Positions 1 to 8,119 of a DNA stretch of 64,000 nucleotides are shown here, piece by piece; the first letter of the stretch is position 1, and each line of letters begins with the position of its first letter. The translations under genes were made by a program, and so were the position numbers. A model generated the notes under the pieces. The model had not been told where the DNA came from. It made no database searches and was given only the letters and a program-made list of their open reading frames with translations. This DNA is from Luteimonas rhizosphaericola (lineage in GTDB: Bacteria > Pseudomonadota > Gammaproteobacteria > Xanthomonadales > Xanthomonadaceae), in the NCBI RefSeq assembly GCF_029888045.1, contig NZ_JARXRN010000025.1:154368-218367 (forward strand), written 5' to 3'.

Positions 1-7
1 AACCGCC

Positions 8-63
8 GGGCTACGGGCTACGGGCTACGGGCTACGGGCTACGGGCGACGGGCGACGGGCGAC
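8..63. repeat. Heptamer tandem repeat (GGGCTAC / GGGCGAC)
   Basis: Eight head-to-tail 7-bp units: five GGGCTAC followed by three GGGCGAC, with no interruptions. The unit resembles the outer end (CCGGGCTAC) of the REP palindromes found across this window, so it may be a slippage-amplified REP edge. It lies outside any gene I can support. Confidence 0.85.
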
Positions 64-98
64 GGGTTGATCGGGCATCGCTTCATGGCGCGGCAGGC

Positions 99-131
99 GT
101 AGCCCGGATAAGGCCGCAGGCCGCATCCGGG
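99..131 (+). repeat. REP element, type A
   Basis: Begins GTAGCCCGGATAAGG and ends CCGCATCCGGG, forming a stem with a short GCAG centre. The layout, a GTAG head followed by an imperfect palindrome, is that of GTAG-type REP/PU sequences and closely resembles the E. coli REP consensus. A truncated type-B copy (CCCGGGTGCGCTTC) lies at about 165-178 in the opposite orientation. Confidence 0.75.
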
Positions 132-265
132 ATCGGGGGGCGGGGTCGACGAGCGGCGACGGTTCCCCGGGTGCGCTTCTGATCGACTTCCTGGTCGAAC
201 GGCGCGACGCGATCACGCTCGTCTGATGCGGCCCGCGGCCGCGGCGACAGCGCGCGCGCACGCGC

Positions 266-1120
266 CTAGCGGTACGCCCCCGGCCCGCGCCAGACGACCT
301 CGCCCTGGCGATACACCTGCTGCACGCTGATGACTTCGCGCGCGTCGCCGATCGCGTCGAGTTCGGGCGAGTCGGGCGGCAGCTGGCGGCACGGGCCGGA
401 TTCGCGCTTGAGCGCGGTTTCCAGCGGGCAGACCATCAGGTTGCGGGTGCCGGGCAGCGGGATGAACAGCTCGGTCATCCCCTGCGCCTGCCATTCGCGC
501 AGGCGACGCTCGCTGCGGGTGTCGTACACCACCTGGTAGCCGGCGACCTCCAGGCTCGGTTCGGACGTGGAGGCGGTGCCCTGGCTGCGGCCGCTGTCGA
601 TTGCCGAGGTGCGCGCCGGGCCGGCATTGACCGGCGCGGACTCCTGCACCGCCATCCCCGGCGGCTGGCCCCAGGTGTGGCCACGGCGGCGGCTGGCGGG
701 CGGCGGCGCGGCGGCGGGGCTGGGTGCGCTCGGGCGCTGTGCGGTCGGTGGGACGCGTGGCGGCACGGGGGCATCGGAACGCGTGTCCGCGGTGGGCGGC
801 ACCGGATCCTCGGCGACCGGCACCGGCGTGGTCTGGACCCGCGACGCCGCGGGCGCGGCGGCGGAGGGCGCGCTCGAGGGCGGCGTGTCACTGGGCGCGG
901 GGCTGGGGATCGGCGTGCCGACGCCGATGTACTCGACCTGCACCGGGCTGCCGCCGGCGGCGTCGCCTGCGGGATTGGTCATGGTGATCGGCGGCGCGAA
1001 CAGCGCGACCAGCAGGCACAGCACGTGCAGCAGCGCGCTGCCCAGCGCGGCGAGCCAGGGCTGCAGGCGTTCGATCCGGCGATCGGCATCGGCCCCCGCG
1101 TGGGGCGGCGCCGGGCTCAT
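266..1120 (-). CDS. Single-pass proline-rich envelope protein (TonB-like architecture), unknown function
   Basis: 284 residues. A short cytoplasmic N-terminus is followed by one hydrophobic segment at about residues 22-45. A long Pro/Ala/Ser-rich stretch runs from about 70 to 170, and a compact C-terminal domain from about 195 to 284 contains two cysteines. This anchor / flexible periplasmic linker / globular domain layout is shared with TonB and similar periplasm-spanning proteins. I do not recognise a TonB C-terminal motif, and no exbB/exbD lie nearby. The ATG start is at the left edge of the hydrophobic domain. The function is unknown; structural support for an inner-membrane-anchored periplasmic protein is fair. 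Confidence 0.6.
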   Translation of the reverse strand: MSPAPPHAGADADRRIERLQPWLAALGSALLHVLCLLVALFAPPITMTNPAGDAAGGSPVQVEYIGVGTPIPSPAPSDTPPSSAPSAAAPAASRVQTTPVPVAEDPVPPTADTRSDAPVPPRVPPTAQRPSAPSPAAAPPPASRRRGHTWGQPPGMAVQESAPVNAGPARTSAIDSGRSQGTASTSEPSLEVAGYQVVYDTRSERRLREWQAQGMTELFIPLPGTRNLMVCPLETALKRESGPCRQLPPDSPELDAIGDAREVISVQQVYRQGEVVWRGPGAYR

Positions 1121-1312
1121 GCCGCCGGAGGGCCGGCGGGCGGGCGGGACGTCATGGGGGCGAAGGGGACGGCGTGGGGTGCCGCATCGTAACGCGTCGC
1201 GGCGTGCGGGCGCGGCCGATGGGGACGCCCGGATTCATCCACCGCCCGATCGCGCGCGCGTGCATGCAGAAGGCAGGCCGCAGACCTCCGGGTGGAACGC
1301 ATGCGCCCGGCG

Positions 1313-2518
1313 CTAGTGCGGGCGCACCGCCTCGGCATCGCGGCGGGCATCGGCGCGATCGCGACGCGCGTCGTCGACGTTCGTGTCGCGCGCCTGGCGA
1401 CCGCGGGCGAACGCGGCATCGCGTTCGGCACGTGCCGGCTCGATGATGCGCGCGCGCCGTGCGCGCGCCTGGTCGATCGCGTAGCGCCGCTGCTCGGGCG
1501 TCGCGCGACCGGCATTGGCATCGTCCGAGGCGGCGTCGACGATGGCATTGAATTCGCGCGACGCCTTGTCGACCAGGCAGTTGAAGCGCGCCGAATGGGT
1601 GTCCACGGTGCGGTTGAATGCGGTCGACGCGGTGCCGATGCGGCAGTTGAAGCGCGCGTTCAAGGCGGCCAGGCGCTGCTGGAACACGCGCAGCAGCGCG
1701 TCGCGGTCGCGCGCGGCGAGGTAGTCGCCGCCGCCGGCCTCGGCCACCTCGCGCAACTGCCGCTCCGCGGCGGCGTCGACGTCGAAACCGATCACGTTGA
1801 CGACCACGCCGATGTCCGATTCGCGCAGCGCGCGCGCTGCCGCCGCCGGATCGCCGTCGCAGGTCTCGATACCGTCGGATACCACGTACACCACGTTGCC
1901 GTCCGCCGTCGCGCCGCCTGCGTCGAAGTCGCGTGCGGCGGCCTGCAGCGACGCGGCGATCGGCGTGAAGCCGCTCGGCTGGAATGCGCGCACCGCCGCC
2001 TCGAACCCCGCCGGATCGCGCGGGCCGAACGGCAGCGCCAGTTCGCTGGCGCGGCAGGATTCGGGCTTGTCCTGTTCGCGGTTGCCGCCGCGATGGCCGT
2101 ACACGCGCAGCGCCACCTGCGCATCGCCCTCCAGGCGCGAGGCGAAGGCCAGCAGCGCGTCCTGCGCGACATCGAGCTTGCGGCGACCGTCGAGCCGCCC
2201 GGCCATGGAGCCGGAGGCATCGAGCATCAGCAGGATGCGCCGCGGTGCGACCGCGACGCCGGGCAGGCCGGCGTCCGGACACGCGGCGGCCTGCGGTGCG
2301 TCGGCCTGCGGGCACAGGCCGATGTCTTCGCCATGTTCGGCGACCAGTGCGGCGTAGTAGGCCTGCAGCGCGCCCTCGCGTCCGGCGGGCGAATCCGCAT
2401 CGCGCGCGATCTGCGCGCCGGCGCGCGCGACGCGGCCGTCCTCCCGTTCGCCCGCACAGGCCGCCAGCCCCAGTGCGAGGCAGGCGGCGACAAGGTGCGT
2501 GCGCGGGTGGAGAGGCAT
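1313..2518 (-). CDS. VWA-domain lipoprotein
   Basis: 401 residues from the ATG at 2518. A longer reading frame extends upstream, but this start is preceded by GAAGGG and opens a classic lipoprotein signal (lipobox ending LGLAAC, Cys21). The von Willebrand factor A domain spans about residues 94-270 and carries an intact MIDAS start (D100-ASGS), so metal-dependent ligand or protein binding is likely. The tail after 270 is strongly Arg/Ala/Asp-rich and probably helical. VWA lipoproteins face the periplasm. No chelatase or BatA-type partner is adjacent, so its ligand is unknown. Confidence 0.82.
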   Translation of the reverse strand: MPLHPRTHLVAACLALGLAACAGEREDGRVARAGAQIARDADSPAGREGALQAYYAALVAEHGEDIGLCPQADAPQAAACPDAGLPGVAVAPRRILLMLDASGSMAGRLDGRRKLDVAQDALLAFASRLEGDAQVALRVYGHRGGNREQDKPESCRASELALPFGPRDPAGFEAAVRAFQPSGFTPIAASLQAAARDFDAGGATADGNVVYVVSDGIETCDGDPAAAARALRESDIGVVVNVIGFDVDAAAERQLREVAEAGGGDYLAARDRDALLRVFQQRLAALNARFNCRIGTASTAFNRTVDTHSARFNCLVDKASREFNAIVDAASDDANAGRATPEQRRYAIDQARARRARIIEPARAERDAAFARGRQARDTNVDDARRDRADARRDAEAVRPH

Positions 2519-2729
2519 CGGGGCGCCCTTCGAGACAGACGCCGCAGTGTGGGCTGCGCGGGTGCAGGGCGCGTCAAGGTGCAACGCGATGCAGGCGGAT
2601 CGGGGTATTCGTGTGGCTGCCCTCGCACCGGAGGAAATCAATGCATCCCGGAATCGGCGCGGGCGCGTCGGATCGTGCGCGTGCGCCGTGGGCGCCAGAG
2701 AGCTGCGTCGCGATCTGGCGAGGCAGGGT

Positions 2730-2816
2730 TCAGAAGATCAGCATCAACAATCCGATCACGACCGCCAGGCCGATCAGGAAAATGATGCCGGCGGTCTTGC
2801 CGAGGAACTTGATCAT
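2730..2816 (-). CDS. 28-residue single-TM membrane peptide
   Basis: The peptide starts MIKFLGKTAGIIFLIG and is almost entirely one transmembrane helix with a Lys-containing N-terminal cap. The ATG is preceded at good spacing by AAGGAG (2823-2828 on the minus strand), which is the best evidence that it is translated. The frame continues upstream without a stop, but that extension has no ribosome-binding site and reads like noncoding sequence. Tiny hydrophobic peptides of this kind may modulate membrane complexes or act as toxins. I cannot assign a function. Confidence 0.55.
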   Translation of the reverse strand: MIKFLGKTAGIIFLIGLAVVIGLLMLIF

Positions 2817-3248
2817 CGCGGACTCCTTCTGTGGGTACGCCTCCACGATACGCGCGAGCGCGCGCACACACGGTGAAGTCAGCGAAATGACGCCAATGCG
2901 GAGAGTTCGTCTCGCACGATGGTGTCGCCACAAGATCGATCTCCGGCCTGTGCAACGCGGTCATCCGATACCGCCACGTCCAGGCACGCGCGCAATGGAC
3001 CAAGCCCCCGCGTAGCGCACCAGCCTTCGTAGTCCGGACAAGGCCTGCGGCCGCATCCGGGTCGAGGCCCGCGGGTGGTCGCGGGGGACGCCTCATCGAA
3101 GACGTTGCGCTTCGCACATTTGCGCGACTCGAAGTGCGTGCCTGCACTCAAACCTGCAACCGGTTCGTGGCAACTTCGCAAGGCTCGCCGCGACGCTGTC
3201 CCTGCGGTGGCGTCGCCTCGCGTGCGCTTCGGCGGCACAGGTTTCGCC
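2817..3248. other. Intergenic region containing a REP element
   Basis: About 430 bases without a supportable gene. It holds one type-A REP (3029-3061) and, at about 3090-3190, a stretch that looks less G/C-rich than its surroundings. I found no convincing ORF, RNA gene or promoter in it. Confidence 0.5.
3029..3061 (+). repeat. REP element, type A
   Basis: Starts GTAGTCCGGACAAGGCC and ends GGCCGCATCCGGG. It is a slightly diverged copy of the element at 99-131, with compensating changes still allowing a stem. Confidence 0.7.
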
Positions 3249-3279
3249 AGAAAGAAAGGAGGCGGCCGAAGCCGCCTCC
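3249..3279 (-). terminator. Rho-independent terminator downstream of the FAS1 lipoprotein gene
   Basis: Read on the minus strand, the sequence is GGAGGCGGC, the tetraloop TTCG, GCCGCCTCC, then TTTCTTTCTGG. The stem is a perfect 9 bp with a UUCG loop and is followed by a U-rich tail. It lies 87 bases past the stop of the FAS1 lipoprotein gene at 3366. Confidence 0.85.
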
Positions 3280-3365
3280 CTGGGCACGCGGACCAGACGA
3301 GGAGTCCGCGTGGTACTGCCTGGCGCCGGCCATCGATGCGCCGGCAAGGCGTGGTGGTATCCCGC

Positions 3366-4001
3366 TTACGGCATCAGCACCGTATCGATCACGTGGATCA
3401 CCCCGTTGCTGCCCTTGAGGTCGGCCGTGGTCACGGTGGCGGTGTTGCCCTTGGCGTCGGTCAGGGTCACGTTGCCGCCGTCGGCGCGCGCGGTCAGCGT
3501 GCCGCCCTGCACGGTGGTCAGCGTGGCGCTGCCGCCGCCGTCGGTGATCTGCTGGGTGAGTGTGGCGGCGTCGACGTTGCCCGACACCACGTGATAGGTC
3601 AGCACGCCGCTCAGGTCGTCCTTCGCTTCGGGCTTGAGCAGGCCGTCGACCGTGCCCGCGGGCAGCTTGTCGAATGCGGCGTTGGTCGGCGCGAACACGG
3701 TGAACGGGCCTGCACCATTGAGCGTGTCGACCAGGCCCGCAGCCTGCACGGCGGTCACCACGGTGGTGTGGTCGGGCGATCCGGACGCGACCTCGACGAG
3801 GGTGCCGCTGGCGGCGGTGTCCATCGCCGGCGCTTCGGCGGCGTAGTCGCCCGTCGGGGTGGCGGCATCGGTGGCGGGCGCGTCATCGGCCATCGGCGCG
3901 GTCTGCGCGTCGGTCGCGGCGGTGTCGGTGGTGGCGTCGTTCTGGCACGCGCTGAGCGCGACGGCGCCCATCAGGGCAACAGTGAGTACATGGAGCTTCA
4001 T
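3366..4001 (-). CDS. FAS1 (fasciclin) domain lipoprotein
   Basis: 211 residues from the ATG at 4001, preceded by GAGAGG. The N-terminus is a lipoprotein signal (lipobox GAVALSAC, Cys19), followed by an Asp/Ala/Thr-rich linker to about residue 70. One FAS1 domain then shows the family hallmarks TVFAPTNAAF, LTYHVV and the terminal GVIHVIDTVLMP. FAS1 domains are extracytoplasmic adhesion or ligand-binding modules. A second FAS1 protein is encoded at 4606-5145 on the same strand, separated by a DUF378 gene and a probable terminator. Its own terminator lies at 3249-3279. Confidence 0.9.
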   Translation of the reverse strand: MKLHVLTVALMGAVALSACQNDATTDTAATDAQTAPMADDAPATDAATPTGDYAAEAPAMDTAASGTLVEVASGSPDHTTVVTAVQAAGLVDTLNGAGPFTVFAPTNAAFDKLPAGTVDGLLKPEAKDDLSGVLTYHVVSGNVDAATLTQQITDGGGSATLTTVQGGTLTARADGGNVTLTDAKGNTATVTTADLKGSNGVIHVIDTVLMP

Positions 4002-4165
4002 CGGATGGATCCTCTCGGGAAGTCGATGGCGGGGACGTGGTCCTCGCCTGGGGGTGGATCGATACCGGACCGGTCGGAGCGCGATGGCTCCGGTGCCGGC
4101 ACGACACGACAGTGGGTCGGCCATCGCGCGATGCGAACGTGTCGATCGACGCGCGGCGGCGGGGG

Positions 4166-4223
4166 AGAAAACCGGGGTCGAAGCGCCATGCCCCGCGAGG
4201 GACAGGACCACTCCGACCCCGGT
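4166..4223 (-). terminator. Probable terminator of the FAS1-DUF378 operon
   Basis: Ten-base perfect arms (ACCGGGGTCG at 4171-4180, CGACCCCGGT at 4214-4223) enclose a 33-base loop that can itself fold. On the minus strand the hairpin is followed by TTTTCTCC. It lies in the 313-base gap between the DUF378 stop and the next FAS1 gene. No other feature was found in that gap. Confidence 0.5.
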
Positions 4224-4314
4224 GCACCAACCGCGTGCGAAGGTCCCGGGCCGGGGAGGGGGCCGCGCGTGCGCGGACCGGCCCGTGAACGCAGGCGTCA
4301 GGTGTGCCGCGGGA

Positions 4315-4542
4315 TCAGCGGTGGGCCTGGGCGTGGACTTCGCCGGCGCTGCCGGCGCGCGTCAGCGGCACGATCTGCCACAGGGCGGACAGGCCGACCA
4401 GCACGTACACGACACGGGCGAGCGGCGCGTCCTGGCCACCGAAGATCGTGGCGACGAGGTCGAACTGGAACGCACCGACCAGGCCCCAGTTGATGCCGCC
4501 GACGATGACGAGGGCGAGGGTGATGATGTTGAGCGCTTTCAT
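4315..4542 (-). CDS. DUF378 family small membrane protein
   Basis: 75 residues. Two transmembrane segments (about 4-30 and 43-62) carry the DUF378 signatures GGINWGLVG in the first helix and YVLVGLSALWQ in the second, with a short polar C-terminus. The family has no established biochemical role. It lies 63 bases downstream of the secreted FAS1 gene on the same strand and ends before a probable terminator, so the two are likely co-transcribed. Confidence 0.9.
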   Translation of the reverse strand: MKALNIITLALVIVGGINWGLVGAFQFDLVATIFGGQDAPLARVVYVLVGLSALWQIVPLTRAGSAGEVHAQAHR

Positions 4543-4605
4543 GGGATGACTCCTTGGTGCGGGAGTGGTGATGTGCGGGTGCGGGTGCCTGCTTGCGGGA
4601 GGCGA

Positions 4606-5145
4606 TCAGCCGTCCGGCATCAGGACCTTGTCGATCACGTGGATCACGCCGTTGCTGGCCGCGACATCCGCGGTGACGACCTTCGCGCCGTCGACCGTCA
4701 CGCCGCCATCGGCGGTGGCGATGTCGACGCTGCCGCCCTGGACCGTGGTGGCTTCATCCAGCGTGACGACACTGGACGCGGGGTAGCGGCCCGGCACCAC
4801 GTGGTAGGTGAGGATGGCGACCAGCTTGTCCTTGTTCTCGGGCTTGAGCAGGTCTTCGACCGTCCCGGCCGGCAGCGCCGCGAAGGCGTCGTCGGTCGGC
4901 GCGAACACGGTGAACGGACCCGGGCCCTTCAGGGTGCTTACCAGACCCGCGGCATCGAGCGCGGCGGCGAGGGTGGTGAACTGTCCGGCGGCCACGGCGG
5001 TGTCGACGATGTCGCCCTGGGCCTGGGGGGCCGACGCAGCGGGCGTGGCGGGCTGGGCGGCGAACGCCAGCGGGGCCGCGAGGCCGAGGGCCAGTGCGGC
5101 CACCAGGCCACGAACGGCTGGGGTGGTGCGGAACGGCTTGAACAT
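4606..5145 (-). CDS. Secreted FAS1 (fasciclin) domain protein
   Basis: 179 residues. A Sec signal (about 1-30, cleavage likely after AFAA) precedes one FAS1 domain (about 44-178) with [18 protein letters not shown] and [12 protein letters not shown]. There is no lipobox, unlike the FAS1 paralogue at 3366-4001, so it is probably periplasmic or exported. CAGGAGT precedes the ATG. It is transcribed away from the MerR-family gene at 5244, and the 98-base shared gap holds an inverted-repeat operator candidate, so regulation by that MerR protein is plausible. Confidence 0.92.
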   Translation of the reverse strand: MFKPFRTTPAVRGLVAALALGLAAPLAFAAQPATPAASAPQAQGDIVDTAVAAGQFTTLAAALDAAGLVSTLKGPGPFTVFAPTDDAFAALPAGTVEDLLKPENKDKLVAILTYHVVPGRYPASSVVTLDEATTVQGGSVDIATADGGVTVDGAKVVTADVAASNGVIHVIDKVLMPDG

Positions 5146-5192
5146 GGGTGACTCCTGGTATTGGGGTGCGGGGCCACTGTCGCCGCGACGCT

Positions 5193-5235
5193 GTTATGCT
5201 GTCGTCCAATCTGTACTTGTACGTAGGTTGTACAG
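5193..5235. promoter_or_regulatory. Divergent promoter region with TGTAC-repeat operator candidate
   Basis: CTGTAC (5211-5216) and GTACAG (5230-5235) form a 6-bp inverted repeat. TTGTAC also occurs as a direct repeat, at 5217 and 5229, spaced close to one helical turn. A TATGCT -10-like box (5195-5200) faces the MerR gene, and on the opposite strand CATAAC (5198-5193) faces the FAS1 gene. The operator would therefore overlap the promoter of either gene. TGTACA-type sites are, as I recall, typical of CarH/LitR regulators. The binding role is inferred. Confidence 0.5.
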
Positions 5236-5243
5236 TCCCCGAC

Positions 5244-6161
5244 ATGTTCCCGGTCAAGGCCGCCGCCGAACTCAGCGGGCTCACCCCCGAGACCCTGCGC
5301 GCCTGGGAGCGCCGCCATGGCGCCGTGGTGCCGCATCGCGACGAGCAGGGACGCCGCCTGTACGACGCGGCGATGGTCGACCGCCTGACGCGCCTGCACC
5401 GGCTGACCAACCGCGGCCATCCGATCCGCGACCTCGCCGCGCTCGACGACGCGGCGCTCGACGGGCTGCTGGAAGAAAGCCGCCAGGCCGGCTACGGCGG
5501 CGTGGACCTGCTGCCCGAGCGCATGCTGGACGCGATCGCGGATTACCAGGTGGACGTGTTCGATCGCGAACTGTCGGTGGCGATCGCCACCCTGCCGACC
5601 GCTGTGCTGCTGGCGCGCGTGGTGATGCCGCTGCTGCGCGAGGTGGGCGTGCGCTGGGCGGACGGCCGCCTGGCCATCGCGCAGGAGCGCCTGGTGAGCA
5701 GCCTGCTGCGCACCAGATTGCTGTCGGTGCTCAACCAGCATCCGCGCGAGCAGCGCCCGCGCGTGCTGTTCGCCACCCTGCCCGGTGAGCCGCACGAGCT
5801 CGGGTTGCTCGGTGCCGCGCTGTATGCGCACGATGCCGGCGCGCCGGTGCTGTACCTGGGCGCGCAACTGCCGGCGGAGGAACTGGCGCGCGTCTCCGGT
5901 CGCCTGGGCGCGGCGGCGGTGGCGCTGAGTTCGATCGATCCCGGCCACGCGCCCGATGCGCTCGCGCAGCTGCGGGCGCTCGATGCGGCGCTCTCCCCTG
6001 GCGTGCCGGTCTGGCTCGGCGGCGGCAACGCGCGCTATCTCGCCGAGGCGCTGGGAATCGAGCGCGTGCAGGCGATCACCGATCCGGCGGCGCTGGCGCG
6101 GATGGTGCAGCGGCGGTTCGCGTCGATCCGCGGTCGTGCGGTGCCACGGTTCGAATCCTGA
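5244..6161 (+). CDS. MerR-family regulator with B12-binding-type domain (CarH/LitR-like)
   Basis: 305 residues from the ATG at 5244. The frame is open further upstream, but only this start opens directly on the MerR helix-turn-helix (residues 1-70, with the recognition segment TPETLRAWERRHGAV). A four-helix cap (about 88-165) and a Rossmann B12-binding-like domain (about 172-295) follow. The axial-ligand motif ExHxxG is present (E182, H184, G187). The cap motif Wx9EH reads W138 to E148-R149, so His is replaced by Arg. The residue after the Trp is Ala, where Thermus CarH has the His that ligates cobalt after photolysis. The family is adenosylcobalamin-dependent and light-sensing; whether this member still binds B12 is open. 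It is divergent from the FAS1 operon. Confidence 0.85.
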   Translation: MFPVKAAAELSGLTPETLRAWERRHGAVVPHRDEQGRRLYDAAMVDRLTRLHRLTNRGHPIRDLAALDDAALDGLLEESRQAGYGGVDLLPERMLDAIADYQVDVFDRELSVAIATLPTAVLLARVVMPLLREVGVRWADGRLAIAQERLVSSLLRTRLLSVLNQHPREQRPRVLFATLPGEPHELGLLGAALYAHDAGAPVLYLGAQLPAEELARVSGRLGAAAVALSSIDPGHAPDALAQLRALDAALSPGVPVWLGGGNARYLAEALGIERVQAITDPAALARMVQRRFASIRGRAVPRFES

Positions 6162-6414
6162 GGACGCGGGCCGGGCCGCGGTCCCCGTCGGTGCGGCGTG
6201 CCGGGCGGGAGCAAGCGAAGCGCGCCGCGGCTCGTACGTGAACTGCGCGTACGCACGTCAGCAGCGTCGTCGCGTTCGCGCCGCGTTCATGCGTTCCGAT
6301 TCGCGTTCACGCCGGCACGGCAAAGCTGACGATGCATTCATTCCGCCATGCATGCTGCACGCGGCTTTGATTGCGCATGGTCGATAGTGGCCTCCACATT
6401 TCGAGGAGCCACCG

Positions 6415-6870
6415 ATGAACACCGAAAAGAAGATCCAGCACACCCTCAACGACCTGATCGAGATCGCGCGTGACGGCGGCGAGTTCTACACCGAAGCCGC
6501 CGGCAAGGTGAAGGATCCCGAGCTGGCATCGCTGTTCAGCCAGATGGCCGGCCACAAGCGCGAGATCGTCGCCGCCCTGAGCGCGGACGTCGCGGCCACC
6601 GGCGGCAAGCCGGCCGACCACGGCACCATAGTTGGCTCGATGCAGCAGATGTACGGCAAGCTGCGTGCCGCGCTGGGCGACACCGAGTACGGCTACGTCG
6701 CCGAGCTCGAGGAATCCGAGGATCGCCTGCTCAAGGCGTTCAAGGAAACCGTCTCCGACGAGGACACGCCCGCCGAGGCCCGCATCTCCGCCGAGCGCCT
6801 GCTGCCGCGCGTGGTCCAGTGCCACGACATCATGCGCAATCGCAAGCACGCGATGAAGGCGGCCAGCTGA
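6415..6870 (+). CDS. PA2169-family four-helix-bundle protein (DUF2383)
   Basis: 151 residues, soluble and helical. It contains LNDLIEIARDGGEFY near the N-terminus and the ferritin-like DUF2383 pattern of four helices with conserved acidic residues (EESEDRLL at about 102-109). GAGGAG precedes the ATG. The family is often stress-induced, but its reaction is unknown. It is followed by a strong bidirectional terminator at 6905-6932 and probably forms a monocistronic unit. The 253 bases upstream hold no other gene that I can support. Confidence 0.9.
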   Translation: MNTEKKIQHTLNDLIEIARDGGEFYTEAAGKVKDPELASLFSQMAGHKREIVAALSADVAATGGKPADHGTIVGSMQQMYGKLRAALGDTEYGYVAELEESEDRLLKAFKETVSDEDTPAEARISAERLLPRVVQCHDIMRNRKHAMKAAS

Positions 6871-6904
6871 GCCATCCGTTCGCGCAGCTGTAATCAGCAA
6901 TGAA

Positions 6905-6936
6905 GAAAGCCCCGGCTCGCGCCGGGGCTTTCGTTT
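6905..6936. terminator. Bidirectional Rho-independent terminator
   Basis: Perfect 12-bp arms GAAAGCCCCGGC (6905-6916) and GCCGGGGCTTTC (6921-6932) surround the loop TCGC, followed by GTTT. It sits between the convergent DUF2383 and LysM genes, and the A/T-rich outer stem lets it work in both directions. Confidence 0.9.
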
Positions 6937-6978
6937 GCGCGGAACACTGCGCCGCTCGAGGCGCCGGACATGCTCCGG

Positions 6979-8034
6979 TCAGGGATCGGCGCGGCCCAGG
7001 GCGACCTCGAGCGCGCGGTCTTCGGCGTCCAGGGCCGCGACCGCGTCCGCGCGTTCGTCGACGAAGCGCTCGGCGACCCCGCGCTGGACGGCTTCGGAGT
7101 TGCGGCTGAAATGCGCCAGCTCGCCATTGGCGTCGACCCGGCCACGCTCGTCGTACACGGCGTCGATCACCGCGCGGTCGAAACCGGCATCCCAGTCCTG
7201 GATGCCCGCGGCGCGCACCTCGCGCACCGCGTCGGCGACGATGTTGCTGCGCGGGCCGTGCTGCACGGCGGTGGACCAGGCGACGTTCTGCAGCGCGCGC
7301 GAATGCTGCGCAAGGTCGACGCCCGCGGTGGCGATGCCGCCGTCGACGCCGGCCACCGTGGTGCGCTGTTCCACGCGCGCGGCCTGCGGGTCGTAGTGGG
7401 TGCGCTCGATGTAGTCGTGCTGCGCCTGCTGGAAGGCCGCCGGGTCCCGCGCGGCGACATCGCGCCAGGCCTGGCTGAACGCGGGCGTGCCCGCGCGCAG
7501 GCCGGCGAAGTCGGCCGCCCACTGCGCGCCCTCCGCGGCCAGGAATTCCTGCGGCCGCCCGGCCGCGGTCGAGAGCTGGTAGCTGCCGTAGGACACGCCG
7601 CCGATGTCGCCGCGGCCGGTCGACACGGTGCCCGGGCCACGATTGCCGGTCTCGTACTGCGCCGACAGCGATCCGATCTCCGGCTTGTCGGCCGGTGGCG
7701 CGATGCTGATCGTCTGCCCCGGCTGCACCGTGTCGGGGTTGGCGATGTCGTTGGCGATCGCCAGTTCGCGCACGGTGGTGCCGAACGCGGTCGCGACGTC
7801 CTGCAGCGTCTGGCCGGGCTGCATCGAGTAGCAGACCGGCCCGGACAGCCCGATCGGCGTGCCGGTCGCGACTGCGTCGGCGACCGCGCGCTGCGCGGCG
7901 GGGTTGTCGAAGGTGGTCGCATCGAGGGCGTCGAAGCCCCGCGCGGTGCCGGTCGAGTTGGCCTGGGCGTTGCCCTGGACGTCATGCGACCGGTCGTGTC
8001 CGTTGGCACCGCCGACGCCGTTGCTGCTGTCCAT
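6979..8034 (-). CDS. LysM protein with lysozyme-like (VgrG-related / chitosanase-fold) C-terminal domain
   Basis: 351 residues. The N-terminus is polar and Gly/Asn/Asp-rich, with no signal peptide. A LysM peptidoglycan-binding module lies at about 67-112 (YSMQPGQTLQDVA to VQPGQTISIA). The C-terminal part, from about 125, has GPGTVSTGRGDIGGVSYGSY followed by helices containing FAQAW- and AQHDYI-like segments. I recall this pattern from phage-tail and VgrG-related proteins with a GH46/lysozyme-like fold. Predicted role: peptidoglycan hydrolysis or binding, delivered by an unknown route since no Sec signal is visible. No T6SS or phage structural genes are adjacent. The domain call is moderately secure; catalysis is unproven. 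Confidence 0.68.
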   Translation of the reverse strand: MDSSNGVGGANGHDRSHDVQGNAQANSTGTARGFDALDATTFDNPAAQRAVADAVATGTPIGLSGPVCYSMQPGQTLQDVATAFGTTVRELAIANDIANPDTVQPGQTISIAPPADKPEIGSLSAQYETGNRGPGTVSTGRGDIGGVSYGSYQLSTAAGRPQEFLAAEGAQWAADFAGLRAGTPAFSQAWRDVAARDPAAFQQAQHDYIERTHYDPQAARVEQRTTVAGVDGGIATAGVDLAQHSRALQNVAWSTAVQHGPRSNIVADAVREVRAAGIQDWDAGFDRAVIDAVYDERGRVDANGELAHFSRNSEAVQRGVAERFVDERADAVAALDAEDRALEVALGRADP

Positions 8035-8119
8035 GGCTCATGTCCGCAGGAATGAGCACACAGCAATAGCGCGATGCGCGGCATCCCACACCCTGGGGAA
8101 GACCCGAGTCCGCGTGTGC

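Noticed and set aside
150-223. Short plus-strand tail ending at a TGA near 223, possibly a gene remnant
   Set aside because: It is interrupted upstream by REP sequence and is too short to identify.
25-261. Possible gene at the left edge on the minus strand
   Set aside because: The frame runs through the heptamer repeat and a REP element and has no ribosome-binding site or domain.
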